A DNA stretch of 64,000 bases from Streptomyces piniterrae. Its GTDB lineage: Bacteria > Actinomycetota > Actinomycetes > Streptomycetales > Streptomycetaceae. Below the pieces are notes generated by a model. That model made no database searches, had not been told where the DNA came from, and worked only from the letters and a program-made list of their open reading frames with translations. Position 1 is the first letter of the stretch. Each line of letters starts with the position of its first letter. The translations under genes were made by a program, and so were the position numbers. Where the stretch lies: positions 124,001-188,000 of the forward strand of contig NZ_SUMB01000002.1 in assembly GCF_005048155.1 (NCBI RefSeq), in the 5' to 3' direction. Of this stretch, positions 57,214 to 64,000 are shown piece by piece.

Positions 57214-57231
57214 GGTTACCTCAAGGTAACC
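57214..57231. promoter_or_regulatory. 18-bp palindrome upstream of sphingomyelinase
   Basis: GGTTACCT-CA-AGGTAACC is a perfect inverted repeat 57 nt before the sph ATG and 200 nt before the TetR ATG, in a 273-nt divergent gap. It is too symmetric to be a PhoP direct-repeat box. A dimeric repressor site is more likely, possibly for the TetR at 57431. Confidence 0.6.
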
Positions 57232-57430
57232 ATTGGGTGGGCGGCAGATTTACAGGCCGCGTCCACGAGCCGCCGCGGAGGCTGTCACAGGCCGTGCGCC
57301 GATGACTTTTCCTGTCGCTGACGAAGTCCTCCGTTCCCGGCAGGGCGGCCTGAGTGCCGAATACCCCCTGTACAGGCCTGAGTTACAAAGTCATTCGGTT
57401 AGTGTCTGTGTTGCGGAGAGGAGAGCGCCG

Positions 57431-58099
57431 ATGGCTGCGCCAGGTACGGATGCCACACCGGCTGCTGCCGGACAGGGGCCGGTGGATGAGGGTTCTCTGC
57501 TGGCCCGCGCGCTGGAGAGCGCACCCGACCGTGACCCGCTGACCGAGAAGATTCTCGACGCGGCCCGCGAGCAGTTCATGACGTTCGGGCTGCGCCGCTC
57601 GACCGTCGACGATGTGGCCAAGCGGGCCAAGGTGTCACGGGTGACGGTGTACCGGCGGGTCGGGAACAAGGACGAGCTGGTGCAGCAGGTTCTGCTGCGC
57701 GAGTACCGGCAGTTCGTGAGCGAGGTGGACGCGGCGGTCGCGGGGCTGCCGACGATGGAGGAGCGGATGGTGGAGGGGTTCGCCGCGATCCTGCGGCTGA
57801 TCCGCGGCCATCCGTTGATCGGGGGGCTGATGCGGTTGGAGCCGGAGACGATGCTGCCCTATCTGACGCTGGAGAGCGGGCCGTCGTTTCTGGCGATGCG
57901 GGGATATTTGGCGGGGCACTTGCGCAGGGCGCGGCGGGGGGAGGGGAGCGCGGCGGGGGATCCGACACCGGTGGCGGAGCTGATGGTGCGGATCACGGTG
58001 TCCTTTCTGCTCAACCCGGTGAGCTGCTTCGAGCTGGATGACGATGAGCAGGCGCGGGCGTTTGCGCGGAGGTATTTGATGCCGCTGCTGGATCGATGA
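57431..58099 (+). CDS. TetR-family transcriptional regulator
   Basis: The 222 residues read from ATG 57431 (GGAGAGGAGAG upstream). The HTH is LTEKILDAAREQFMTFGLRR, then STVDDVAKRAKVSRVTVYRRVGNKDELVQQV. The C-terminal domain is average. It sits at the edge of a locus with three MpaB-type oxygenases. An AGTTACAAAG motif 40 nt upstream (57381-57390) recurs in the oxygenase/DUF6230 divergent promoter (61613-61622), suggesting this regulator controls both. Confidence 0.9.
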   Translation: MAAPGTDATPAAAGQGPVDEGSLLARALESAPDRDPLTEKILDAAREQFMTFGLRRSTVDDVAKRAKVSRVTVYRRVGNKDELVQQVLLREYRQFVSEVDAAVAGLPTMEERMVEGFAAILRLIRGHPLIGGLMRLEPETMLPYLTLESGPSFLAMRGYLAGHLRRARRGEGSAAGDPTPVAELMVRITVSFLLNPVSCFELDDDEQARAFARRYLMPLLDR

Positions 58100-58191
58100 G
58101 GCTGTGGCACTGGCCATGTCACGTTTTGGGGAGCTGCCTCCGTCCTGGGGGCGAGTAATCAACCGTCGTTCTCGCGCAGAAGGAGACTTTC

Positions 58192-58548
58192 GTGTTCGCC
58201 CTCTATCTCGTGGTCACCCTCCTCGCCTCGGCCGTCAACGGCCTGGCCGCCATCGCCAACTTCATCGGTCACGAGTACCCCAAGAGCCAGGCGGACAAAT
58301 TGCGCGTGCCCCGGTCCTGGATGCGCCCGCTGGGCGCAGTGTTGGCGGCGGGCGCGCTGGGGCTGCTGGCCGGGTTCGCTGTGCCGGTGCTGGGCACGCT
58401 CGCCGCCGCCGGTCTTGTGCTGTATTTCCTGGGTGCGCTCGGTGCCCATCTTCGGGTCGGTGACTACCAGTTGGGCCCCTGGGGCGTGTTCTTCTGTCTG
58501 CCGGTGGCCGCTCTCACCGTGAGCCTGGCCTACCACGGAGCCTGGTGA
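58192..58548 (+). CDS. DoxX-like small membrane protein
   Basis: The 118-residue product starts at GTG 58192 with AGGAGA upstream. Four predicted helices: LYLVVTLLASAVNGLAAIANF, PLGAVLAAGALGLLAGFAVPV, GTLAAAGLVLYFLGALGAHL and PWGVFFCLPVAALTVSLAY. The pattern and the HLRVGDYQ loop fit the DoxX family, whose members are mostly uncharacterised membrane proteins sometimes tied to oxidative chemistry. It is 92 nt downstream of the TetR gene on the same strand, so possibly co-transcribed. Confidence 0.78.
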   Translation: MFALYLVVTLLASAVNGLAAIANFIGHEYPKSQADKLRVPRSWMRPLGAVLAAGALGLLAGFAVPVLGTLAAAGLVLYFLGALGAHLRVGDYQLGPWGVFFCLPVAALTVSLAYHGAW

Positions 58549-58596
58549 GCCGATGGCGTGATCGGCTTCGCCTCGGAGATCAAAGAGGGGAAAACG

Positions 58597-59478
58597 TCAT
58601 GAAGCGTCCTCGCCGGGGAGCGGTGTGAGTGGGCGGTGCTGGGCCCAGGCGGGGCCGAGGTCGTCGAGTGTGTAGCCGAAGGGGTACGAGCGGGGTGCGG
58701 TCAGGCCGGGACGGGATTCGGGGCGGGCCGGTGTGAGGCGTATGAAGAGGGAGCGGGCTCGTAGTGTCCGCTCGGCCAAGGTCCTTAGCCAGGCAGGTTG
58801 TTGGGGGAATCCCAGGGCGTGCAGCAAGGGTTCGTCGAGCAGAGCCAGGGAGAAGCGGGCGATGGCGGGGCGTAACGCGGCCGGGTACCAGGCGGCCATC
58901 ACCCGGAAGGTGGCGTTGGCGACCCGGTGGTTGGCCGGGTCGTAGGCGAACATCTCGGCTTCGTAGTCGTCGAGGAGTTTCTCGAAACCGGCCATGGTGC
59001 GGGGCGCGCCCTCGATACCCATCATGGCGGCCATTTTGTGCCCGACCAGGGCGAGCGCCTGGTGCTCGTTGGCGCACAGCGGCCGCCAGCCGAAGCGGTC
59101 GATCCAGCGCTTGGGGCCGACGACGGTGGTGGCCAGGACGTAGCGGTAGTCGTCCATGTGGATGCGGTATTTGGCGTGGATGCGGTTGAGGTGGCGGGCG
59201 GCGGCCCGGCCCCGCTCGGAGTCGAAGCCCTCGACGGCCATCTCGTAGCCGAACAGCACCGTGTCGTCGTAGCGCTTCTGTCCGACCCGCTCGAACTCCT
59301 GGGTGCGGTCGAGGAGTTGGGAGATGCGCGGGACGGCGTAGTCGCGCAGGAAGGCGATGGAGACGCCCTGGGCGTAGTCCCACGGGAACTCGTACTGGGT
59401 GATCCAGCGGAAGATCTGCTCGAAGTCCCGCTCGGGGTCCATCCGGCGGATCTCGCGCAGACGGCTGTAGCGGCCCAT
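58597..59478 (-). CDS. Oxygenase MpaB/DUF2236-family protein, copy 1
   Basis: The 293 residues read from ATG 59478, with AGGAGG at nine nt. All-helical MpaB/latex-clearing-protein-like family: FEQIFRWITQYEFPWDYAQGVSIAFLRDYAVPRIS, RAAARHLNRIHAKYRIHMDDYRYVLATTVVGPKRWIDRF and RPLCANEHQALALVGHKMAAMMGI. The His residues are plausible heme ligands, as in rubber oxygenase Lcp and fungal MpaB. Substrate unknown. More divergent from the other two copies than they are from each other. Confidence 0.78.
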   Translation of the reverse strand: MGRYSRLREIRRMDPERDFEQIFRWITQYEFPWDYAQGVSIAFLRDYAVPRISQLLDRTQEFERVGQKRYDDTVLFGYEMAVEGFDSERGRAAARHLNRIHAKYRIHMDDYRYVLATTVVGPKRWIDRFGWRPLCANEHQALALVGHKMAAMMGIEGAPRTMAGFEKLLDDYEAEMFAYDPANHRVANATFRVMAAWYPAALRPAIARFSLALLDEPLLHALGFPQQPAWLRTLAERTLRARSLFIRLTPARPESRPGLTAPRSYPFGYTLDDLGPAWAQHRPLTPLPGEDAS

Positions 59479-59528
59479 GGCGGGCACCTCCTGAAAAAGT
59501 GGCCGGGCGCTCGAATGGCTGCTTCGCA

Positions 59529-60920
59529 CTAATGGCTGTTTCGCAGGACCGTGTAGTGGACGTCGGCGGCGTCGACGAGGACCTGGCTCGCGGTGACCGG
59601 CTCCATGGTCAGTTCGGGGAGCTGGACGGCGAGGGGCAGGTTGGCCGGGATGACATCCGCGCCGACGCAGATCTGCGGGGTGTTGACCTTCAACCAGGGG
59701 ATCTCCACGGACCCCTTGAGGTAGGTCGCGTAGACATCGACATTGCGGATGTCGAGCTGGACGTCGAGCCGGTGCGTGGTGCCGTCGGGGCCCTTGACCT
59801 CGAGGTGGTAGTCGTCGGCGACGATGCGCGCGGCGTGTACCCAGAGGACCTTCATCCGGCCGCCGCCCACGGTGGGCAGATAGGTCGCGCCGTGGATGAT
59901 CGCGTCGGTGGCCGTGAGGCGGGTGGCGCGCACGGTGGGGTGGTACGGGCTGATGGGGTAGCCGGCCCGGCCGGGGCCCGGCTGGTCGCCGATGACCAGC
60001 GGGGGTTTGAGTGCGGTGAGGTCGTCGGGGTCACCCACCGTGCCGGGCTTCGCCGTCTTCGTCGGCGGGGTGGGCCGGTCCTGGCCGGAGGGCGGCGGTC
60101 CGGTGGGGGCGGGGTTGTCGGCGCCTCCGGTGTCCACGCCGGTCAGGCAGGGGAGTGCGACCTCGGCGGGGGTGTCACGGGGATCGCCGGGCCGGGCTGT
60201 CGCCCCGCCGGCCGTGACACCCGGCGGGGCGGCGGCCGCCGTCGGTGCCGGAGCGGCCACGACCAGCGCGGCGGCGAGCGCGAGCGGCAGTGTCAGCGCG
60301 ATGACGGCGGTGCCGGGACCGGCCCCGGCACGCTCGGTCTCCAGGGTCCCGGCATCGCCTGCCCTGGCGCCCCAGGCCCCGGCACCCGCGCCCCCGTCCC
60401 GTTCACCCGCACCCCCGCCCCATCCGCCCGCACCTTCGTCCCGTTCACCCGCGTCCGTCGCGTCCTCCTCCAGCCCGTCCCCACCCTCATCCCCCTGCTC
60501 GTGAGGCAGCCACCCAAAGGCCATGGACGACCCGAACAGCCCCAGCCCGCACCCGATGCCGAAGCCCCCGAGATTGGTCGTGGCGAGGGAGACCAGCGAG
60601 GCGATGGCGGTGACGACGGAGATGAACATCCGCTGGGCGGGGGCGAAGAGGAAGAAGAGTCCGCCGGCGATGAGGACCAGGCCGACGCCGATCGCGGACA
60701 TCGCGCCGATGCCGACCTTGAGCATCAACGGGAGCGGCGCGAGCGGCAGCACGATCAGTTCCACCCCGCCGGCCGCCGTCCACAGCCCGGCCCAGAACGG
60801 ACGCCGTCGGCGCCAGTGCCGCAGCGATCTGCGCAGCCGGGCGGCGGGCAGCAGCCGGTCGAGCCAGCTGCCGGTCTCCTTGGCGAGTTCGGCGAGGAAG
60901 CCGAGGACAAAGGTGATCAC
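59529..60920 (-). CDS. DUF6114 membrane/secreted protein
   Basis: The 463-residue product has an N-terminal membrane part of about four helices (residues 42-135: FWAGLWTAAGGVELIVLPLAPL, VGIGAMSAIGVGLVLIAGGLF, FISVVTAIASLVSLAT, GIGCGLGLFGSSMAFG). A long Gly/Glu/Ala/Asp low-complexity linker (about 140-200) and another hydrophobic helix follow. A Pro/Thr-rich segment precedes the C-terminal beta-rich domain (RMKVLWVHAARIVADDYHLEV, YLKGSVEIPWLKVNTP). DUF6114 proteins pair with DUF6230 proteins in Streptomyces, as here (30 nt downstream of one). Function unknown; surface location likely. Confidence 0.78.
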   Translation of the reverse strand: MITFVLGFLAELAKETGSWLDRLLPAARLRRSLRHWRRRRPFWAGLWTAAGGVELIVLPLAPLPLMLKVGIGAMSAIGVGLVLIAGGLFFLFAPAQRMFISVVTAIASLVSLATTNLGGFGIGCGLGLFGSSMAFGWLPHEQGDEGGDGLEEDATDAGERDEGAGGWGGGAGERDGGAGAGAWGARAGDAGTLETERAGAGPGTAVIALTLPLALAAALVVAAPAPTAAAAPPGVTAGGATARPGDPRDTPAEVALPCLTGVDTGGADNPAPTGPPPSGQDRPTPPTKTAKPGTVGDPDDLTALKPPLVIGDQPGPGRAGYPISPYHPTVRATRLTATDAIIHGATYLPTVGGGRMKVLWVHAARIVADDYHLEVKGPDGTTHRLDVQLDIRNVDVYATYLKGSVEIPWLKVNTPQICVGADVIPANLPLAVQLPELTMEPVTASQVLVDAADVHYTVLRNSH

Positions 60921-60950
60921 GAGGCGGTCTCCTCCCGGCCGGTGGCCCGG

Positions 60951-61583
60951 CTAGTAGCACTCTTTGCCGGCATGGCTCAGCTCGATCTCGACCTTGTCGA
61001 GGGTGAGCGAGCCGCCGTTGGAGGCCCAGGCGGTGCTCCGCACATCGCGTGCGAGGGCGGTGCGCGCCTGGACGCCGAAGAGCCCCTGTGGGCCGCTGAC
61101 TCCGGGCGTCGCGTCGAGCGTCGACGCGTCGCGGCCCGCCTGGACCCCGGTCACCCGCCCGCCGCCGCTGGTCAGCGCGTCGGCGTTGACCACCAGATGC
61201 TCGCCCGAGATGGGCCGATGGGAGCCGGACCGTACGATCAGCGACACCTCGCCGACCAGCGGCAGACGCTGCTTCATGGAGAGGCAGACCCCCTTCGCCG
61301 TACCGGACTCGATGCCCGCCAGCAGTACGGCGTGCCCCTTGCCGTCCTTGCTGCCCAGCGAGGACGGGAAGCCGGAGACGCCGCGGCCGGTGATCTCGTC
61401 GGCGGAGACCTTGAAGTTCTTGCCGGAGACGGCGAAGGAGGCCGCCATCGCGCCCTGGGCCAGGGCGATGACCACCGCGCCGACGCAGGCCACACCGGGC
61501 ACCAGCATCAGGGCGGCCCGCTTCCAGTGCGTACGGCCCTCGGGGTTCGACTTGGTACTCAACTCACGTGCTCTCGCGGCCAT
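60951..61583 (-). CDS. DUF6230 secreted protein
   Basis: The 210 residues read from ATG 61583 (GGGAGG upstream). One N-terminal helix (AALMLVPGVACVGAVVIALAQGAMAA) serves as uncleaved anchor or signal. The rest is a beta-rich domain: FAVSGKNFKVSADEITGRGVSGFPS, SMKQRLPLVGEVSLIVRSG, LVVNADALTSGG, and the end LDKVEIELSHAGKECY with paired Cys. Homologues are sometimes labelled cholesterol esterase in databases, but no Ser-His-Asp triad is visible. It is first gene of an operon with DUF6114 and divergent from two MpaB-type oxygenases. Confidence 0.8.
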   Translation of the reverse strand: MAARARELSTKSNPEGRTHWKRAALMLVPGVACVGAVVIALAQGAMAASFAVSGKNFKVSADEITGRGVSGFPSSLGSKDGKGHAVLLAGIESGTAKGVCLSMKQRLPLVGEVSLIVRSGSHRPISGEHLVVNADALTSGGGRVTGVQAGRDASTLDATPGVSGPQGLFGVQARTALARDVRSTAWASNGGSLTLDKVEIELSHAGKECY

Positions 61584-61606
61584 TTCGGGGTTCCTCCCGA
61601 CGGGTG

Positions 61607-61632
61607 AGTCAAAGTTACAAAGACTATTGACT
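61607..61632. promoter_or_regulatory. Inverted repeat in the DUF6230 / MpaB divergent promoter
   Basis: AGTCAA (61607-61612) and TTGACT (61627-61632) flank AGTTACAAAG (61613-61622). The latter 10-mer also occurs at 57381-57390, upstream of the TetR gene. The gap of 101 nt holds promoters for both directions. Confidence 0.5.
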
Positions 61633-61684
61633 TGTTTCACGAGCCGCGTCAACACTGCTGACACGGATTCAGCAAGGAGGCCGG

Positions 61685-62665
61685 ATGAGCACCGAGGCAT
61701 CAGCCGAGACCCCTCCCGACGCCCACCCCGACGCCCCTGTCGGCAACCCTCCCGGCATCTCTGCCGGCAATCCTCCCGACGCCTCATCCGGTGCGCCTGC
61801 CGTGCACGCACCCCGGCGCGGCGGCGTGGTCTGGCGCTATTTCGGCGACACCAGGGGCTTCCTGACGGCACCTCAGTTACTGCTGCTCCAGGTCGCCCAC
61901 CCCGTGGTCGGCGCCGGTGTCGCGGACCACTCCGCCTTCCGTGCCGAGCCCTGGCAGCGGCTGATCCGCACGGTCGGCTCGCTGAGCACCGTGATCTACG
62001 GAGGGCAGGCCGCCGCGACCGCGGAGGCCCGGAGGCTGATCGACGTCCACCGGCCGATGAAAGGCGTCGACGCACAGGGCCGCCGCTACCACGCACTGCA
62101 CCCGGAGGCGTACCACTGGGTGCATGCCACCCTCGTCCGCGGGCCGGTCGACGCGCTGCGCCTCTTCGGCAAGGGGCTGACGGCGGCCGAGACGGAGGAG
62201 TACTACCGCGAAATGCGGGACGTGGGACGGATCTGGGGGCTGAAGGGCCACCATCTCCCGCCCGACTGGGCGTCGTTCTGCGCCTACTACGACGACATGG
62301 TGGCGGAGCGGCTGGAGATGAACCGGTCGGTCCAGGACGTCCTGGACGAGCTGGCCCATCCGCAGAAGCCGCCGGTGTGGTGGGTGCCGGCGCCGCTGTG
62401 GCGGCCGTTCGCCGCCGTCGCCGCCCACTACGCGCTGCTGGTCACCATCGGCGTACTGCCACCGGTGCTGCGCACCCGCCTCGGCCTCGCCTGGACGGCG
62501 AAGCAGGAGCGCCGGCTGCGCCGCTTCGCCCGGCTGGTGCGCTGTCTGATGGCGCTGGTGCCGCCGCCGCTGCGGATCGCCCCCGCCATGTTCATGGCGT
62601 ACTGGAACACCCATCGGCCCGGCGCCGATCCCCGCACTCGACGCCCGCCGGGGGCCGCCGTATGA
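61685..62665 (+). CDS. Oxygenase MpaB/DUF2236-family protein, copy 2
   Basis: The 326-residue product starts at ATG 61685, with AAGGAGG upstream. The first 40 residues contain duplicated G-N-P-P-G/D and P-D-A repeats. The family core begins VVWRYFGDTRGFLTAPQLLLLQVAHPVVGAGVADHSAF. It continues TVIYGGQAAATAEARRLIDVHRPMKGVD and YHALHPEAYHWVHATLV, with His residues at the positions conserved in heme-binding DUF2236 proteins. The end KQERRLRRFARLVRCLMALVPP is basic. It overlaps copy 3 by 4 nt (ATGA), so the two form a bicistronic unit. Confidence 0.82.
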   Translation: MSTEASAETPPDAHPDAPVGNPPGISAGNPPDASSGAPAVHAPRRGGVVWRYFGDTRGFLTAPQLLLLQVAHPVVGAGVADHSAFRAEPWQRLIRTVGSLSTVIYGGQAAATAEARRLIDVHRPMKGVDAQGRRYHALHPEAYHWVHATLVRGPVDALRLFGKGLTAAETEEYYREMRDVGRIWGLKGHHLPPDWASFCAYYDDMVAERLEMNRSVQDVLDELAHPQKPPVWWVPAPLWRPFAAVAAHYALLVTIGVLPPVLRTRLGLAWTAKQERRLRRFARLVRCLMALVPPPLRIAPAMFMAYWNTHRPGADPRTRRPPGAAV

Positions 62666-63531
62666 TCATTAATGCCATGAATGACGCACGAAACGACCCG
62701 GAACCCCCGCCGCCCGGAGGTGTGCTCTGGTCGCTGGTCGGGGACATCCGCACGCTGCTCACCCTGCCCGCCGCGCTGACGATGCAGGTCGCGCACCCGG
62801 CGGTGGGCGCGGGCGTGGATGACCACTCGGTGTTCCGTACGGACCCCTGGGGGCGCGGTGAGCGGTCGCTGACCTCGTTGCAGCTGTGGGTGTACGGCGG
62901 GCAGGAGGCGGTCGAGGAGGGGCGCAGGCTGCGCCGGCTGCACAGGACCATTCAGGGCACCGACACCCGCGGTCGGAAGTACCACGCGCTCACCCCCGCC
63001 AACTACGCCTGGGTGCACGCCACCGGCTACCCCGTCTTCCGGCAGGGACAGCGGTATCTGAGCCGCCGCCCCTTCACCGAGGCGCAGGAGCGCCAGCTCT
63101 ACGCTGAGTGGCTCCAGGTCGGCCGGATCCTGGGCATCAGCGACCGCGATATGCCGCAGACCATCGAGGAGTTCTGGCCGTACTACCGCAAGGTGCTCGA
63201 CGACGAGCTCGAAGAGACCGCGGTGGTCAGGGAGTTGATCGCGACGGACCTGCCGCTGCCGGTCCCGGACCGCGGCCCGCGCTGGCTGCGGCTGCTGCTC
63301 CGGACGGCCTGGCCGGTGATCCTCCCGGGCTTCGTCCGCTTCCGCCGCTTCGTCACCATCGGGCTGATGCCGCCGGACGCGCGGCGCGCCATCGGCCTGG
63401 AGTGGACGGACGCCCAGGAGCGCCGGCTGCGCCGCCTCGGCAAGGTCGTGCGCGTGGTGGTGCCGGCGCTCCCGGAGCGGTTGCGCTATATGCCGATCGC
63501 CCGCCGGGCCCGGCGGGCGGCACGGGCGTGA
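62662..63531 (+). CDS. Oxygenase MpaB/DUF2236-family protein, copy 3
   Basis: The 289-residue product starts at ATG 62662, overlapping the previous stop; ATG 62677 is an alternative. It is a clear paralogue of copy 2: VLWSLVGDIRTLLTLPAALTMQVAHPAVGAGVDDHSVF, LWVYGGQEAVEEGRRLRRLHRTIQGTD, YHALTPANYAWVHATGYP and the end AQERRLRRLGKVVRVVVPALPE. Probably arose by tandem duplication, and the proteins may form a heterodimer. No signal peptide is seen. Reaction and substrate unknown; family precedents are oxidative cleavage or dehydrogenation. Confidence 0.82.
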   Translation: MIINAMNDARNDPEPPPPGGVLWSLVGDIRTLLTLPAALTMQVAHPAVGAGVDDHSVFRTDPWGRGERSLTSLQLWVYGGQEAVEEGRRLRRLHRTIQGTDTRGRKYHALTPANYAWVHATGYPVFRQGQRYLSRRPFTEAQERQLYAEWLQVGRILGISDRDMPQTIEEFWPYYRKVLDDELEETAVVRELIATDLPLPVPDRGPRWLRLLLRTAWPVILPGFVRFRRFVTIGLMPPDARRAIGLEWTDAQERRLRRLGKVVRVVVPALPERLRYMPIARRARRAARA

Positions 63532-63550
63532 GCGGAACCGCGGAATGACC

Positions 63551-63578
63551 GGAGCCGGGGGACCGTGCCCCCGGCTCC
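63551..63578. terminator. Bidirectional hairpin terminator
   Basis: GGAGCCGGGGG / CCCCCGGCTCC forms an 11-bp perfect stem with a six-nt loop, in the 54-nt gap between convergent genes (MpaB copy 3 and the M1 peptidase). Confidence 0.88.
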
Positions 63579-63585
63579 GACCAGG

Positions 63586-64000
63586 TCAGTGCTTGTGCGT
63601 CTCGTGCGTGGTAGCCGCGATCTGCTTCCAGGACTTGGGCTCCGCGACCGGCGCCCGCTGCGCGCCGAGCGCCTGCTTGGCAGCACCCGCCGCCGGCTTC
63701 GACGGCTGGAACAGCCAGGTGTCGAAGAAGTCGGCCAGCTGCTTACCGGACTTCTTCTCGGAGAACTTCACGAAGTCGGCCACCGAGCCGTTGCCGTACT
63801 TGTTCTCCGTCTGCCAGGACTTGAGGATGTCGAAGAACGCCTTGTCGCCGATCTTGTTGCGCAGCGCCTGGAGCGTCAGCGCACCACGGTCGTAGACCGC
63901 CCGGTCGAACTGCTTGTCCGCGCCCGGGTCGCCCGGCTTGACGGTCCAGAACGGGTCGTCGGCCGGGTGCTGGGAGTAGACCCAGTCCGCCAGTTCCTGA
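63586..64000 (-). CDS. M1-family metallopeptidase, C-terminal part (5' end beyond window)
   Basis: The last ~137 residues are visible. DPFWTVKPGDPGADKQFDRAVYDRGALTLQALRNKIGD and FFDILKSWQTENKYGNGSVADFVKF match the region after the HExxH zinc site of M1 aminopeptidases. There a Tyr in Y-x-R-G stabilises the transition state. The zinc motif itself lies outside the window. The end FDTWLFQPSKPA is followed by an Ala/Gln/His-rich tail. Many Streptomyces homologues are secreted, but this cannot be checked here. Confidence 0.85.
   Translation of the reverse strand, partial: QELADWVYSQHPADDPFWTVKPGDPGADKQFDRAVYDRGALTLQALRNKIGDKAFFDILKSWQTENKYGNGSVADFVKFSEKKSGKQLADFFDTWLFQPSKPAAGAAKQALGAQRAPVAEPKSWKQIAATTHETHKH

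Noticed and set aside
57214..57231. PhoP (PHO box) site at the sphingomyelinase promoter
   Set aside because: PHO boxes are direct 11-nt repeats of GTTCACC type. This site is a strict palindrome without such repeats.
60951..61583. Cholesterol esterase
   Set aside because: This label is used for DUF6230 relatives in some databases, but no esterase triad or GxSxG motif is visible in the 210 residues.
1..64000. Insertion sequences, prophage, conjugative element, tRNA or rRNA genes
   Set aside because: No transposase or integrase motif, no tRNA cloverleaf-like sequence or att repeats, and no rRNA conserved segments were seen on either strand.

Overview
This is a 64 kb stretch of chromosome from a high-GC actinomycete, almost certainly a Streptomyces. 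The evidence is GC-rich third codon positions, frequent GTG and TTG starts, GTGA/ATGA gene overlaps, two SsgA-like sporulation proteins, an FUSC exporter, F420-dependent and KstR2-type enzymes, and DUF6114/DUF6230 proteins. I see no rRNA, tRNA, CRISPR array, insertion sequence or prophage. The window begins inside a lipoprotein gene and ends inside an M1 peptidase gene.

Layout. Positions 1-3 kb hold a translationally coupled response regulator, histidine kinase and lipoprotein operon (minus strand). At 3-8 kb there is a secreted polysaccharide deacetylase, then two paralogous SsgA-like proteins flanking a PH-domain membrane protein pair and its divergent TetR regulator. At 8-14.3 kb there is an unusual ECF-type sigma factor with a repeat insertion, a zinc-finger-like motif, membrane helices and a Ser/Thr/Pro tail, then a secreted beta-propeller protein and a MarR/FUSC exporter unit.

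Positions 14.3-27.5 kb hold a steroid C/D-ring (HIP) catabolic regulon resembling the mycobacterial KstR2 regulon: ipdE2-ipdE1, ipdF, kstR2, fadA6, then echA20-ipdA-ipdB-ipdC and two more SDR genes. Two 14-bp KstR2-like palindromes sit in the two divergent promoter regions. Three unrelated small genes interrupt the cluster.

Positions 27.5-40.3 kb hold a TetR/saccharopine-dehydrogenase-like unit, then a carbohydrate region with a DeoR regulator, a frameshifted gene, a class II aldolase, a SIS-domain sugar isomerase and a sugar porter. After these come endonuclease V, a trans-acting enoyl reductase-like protein, and an aldolase plus NanT-like transporter pair that suggests sialic acid use. Positions 40.5-52.4 kb hold a YjbR/MmcQ protein and a five-gene acyl-CoA operon (AMACR, Rv3520c-like F420 enzyme, acyl-CoA dehydrogenase, thiolase, FadB), followed by a MerR regulator, an acyl-CoA synthetase and an amino-acid permease.

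Positions 52.5-64 kb hold a macro-domain protein, a CPBP protease, a NarL-type two-component system, a sphingomyelinase C, and a locus with three MpaB/DUF2236 oxygenase-family proteins plus DUF6114 and DUF6230 proteins.

Recurrent themes are acyl-CoA/steroid-type lipid catabolism and in-frame low-complexity or palindromic insertions in otherwise conserved enzymes. Two promoters match the RecA-independent (PafBC type) DNA-damage consensus. The two SsgA-like genes share an identical promoter layout with a Crp-like palindrome.
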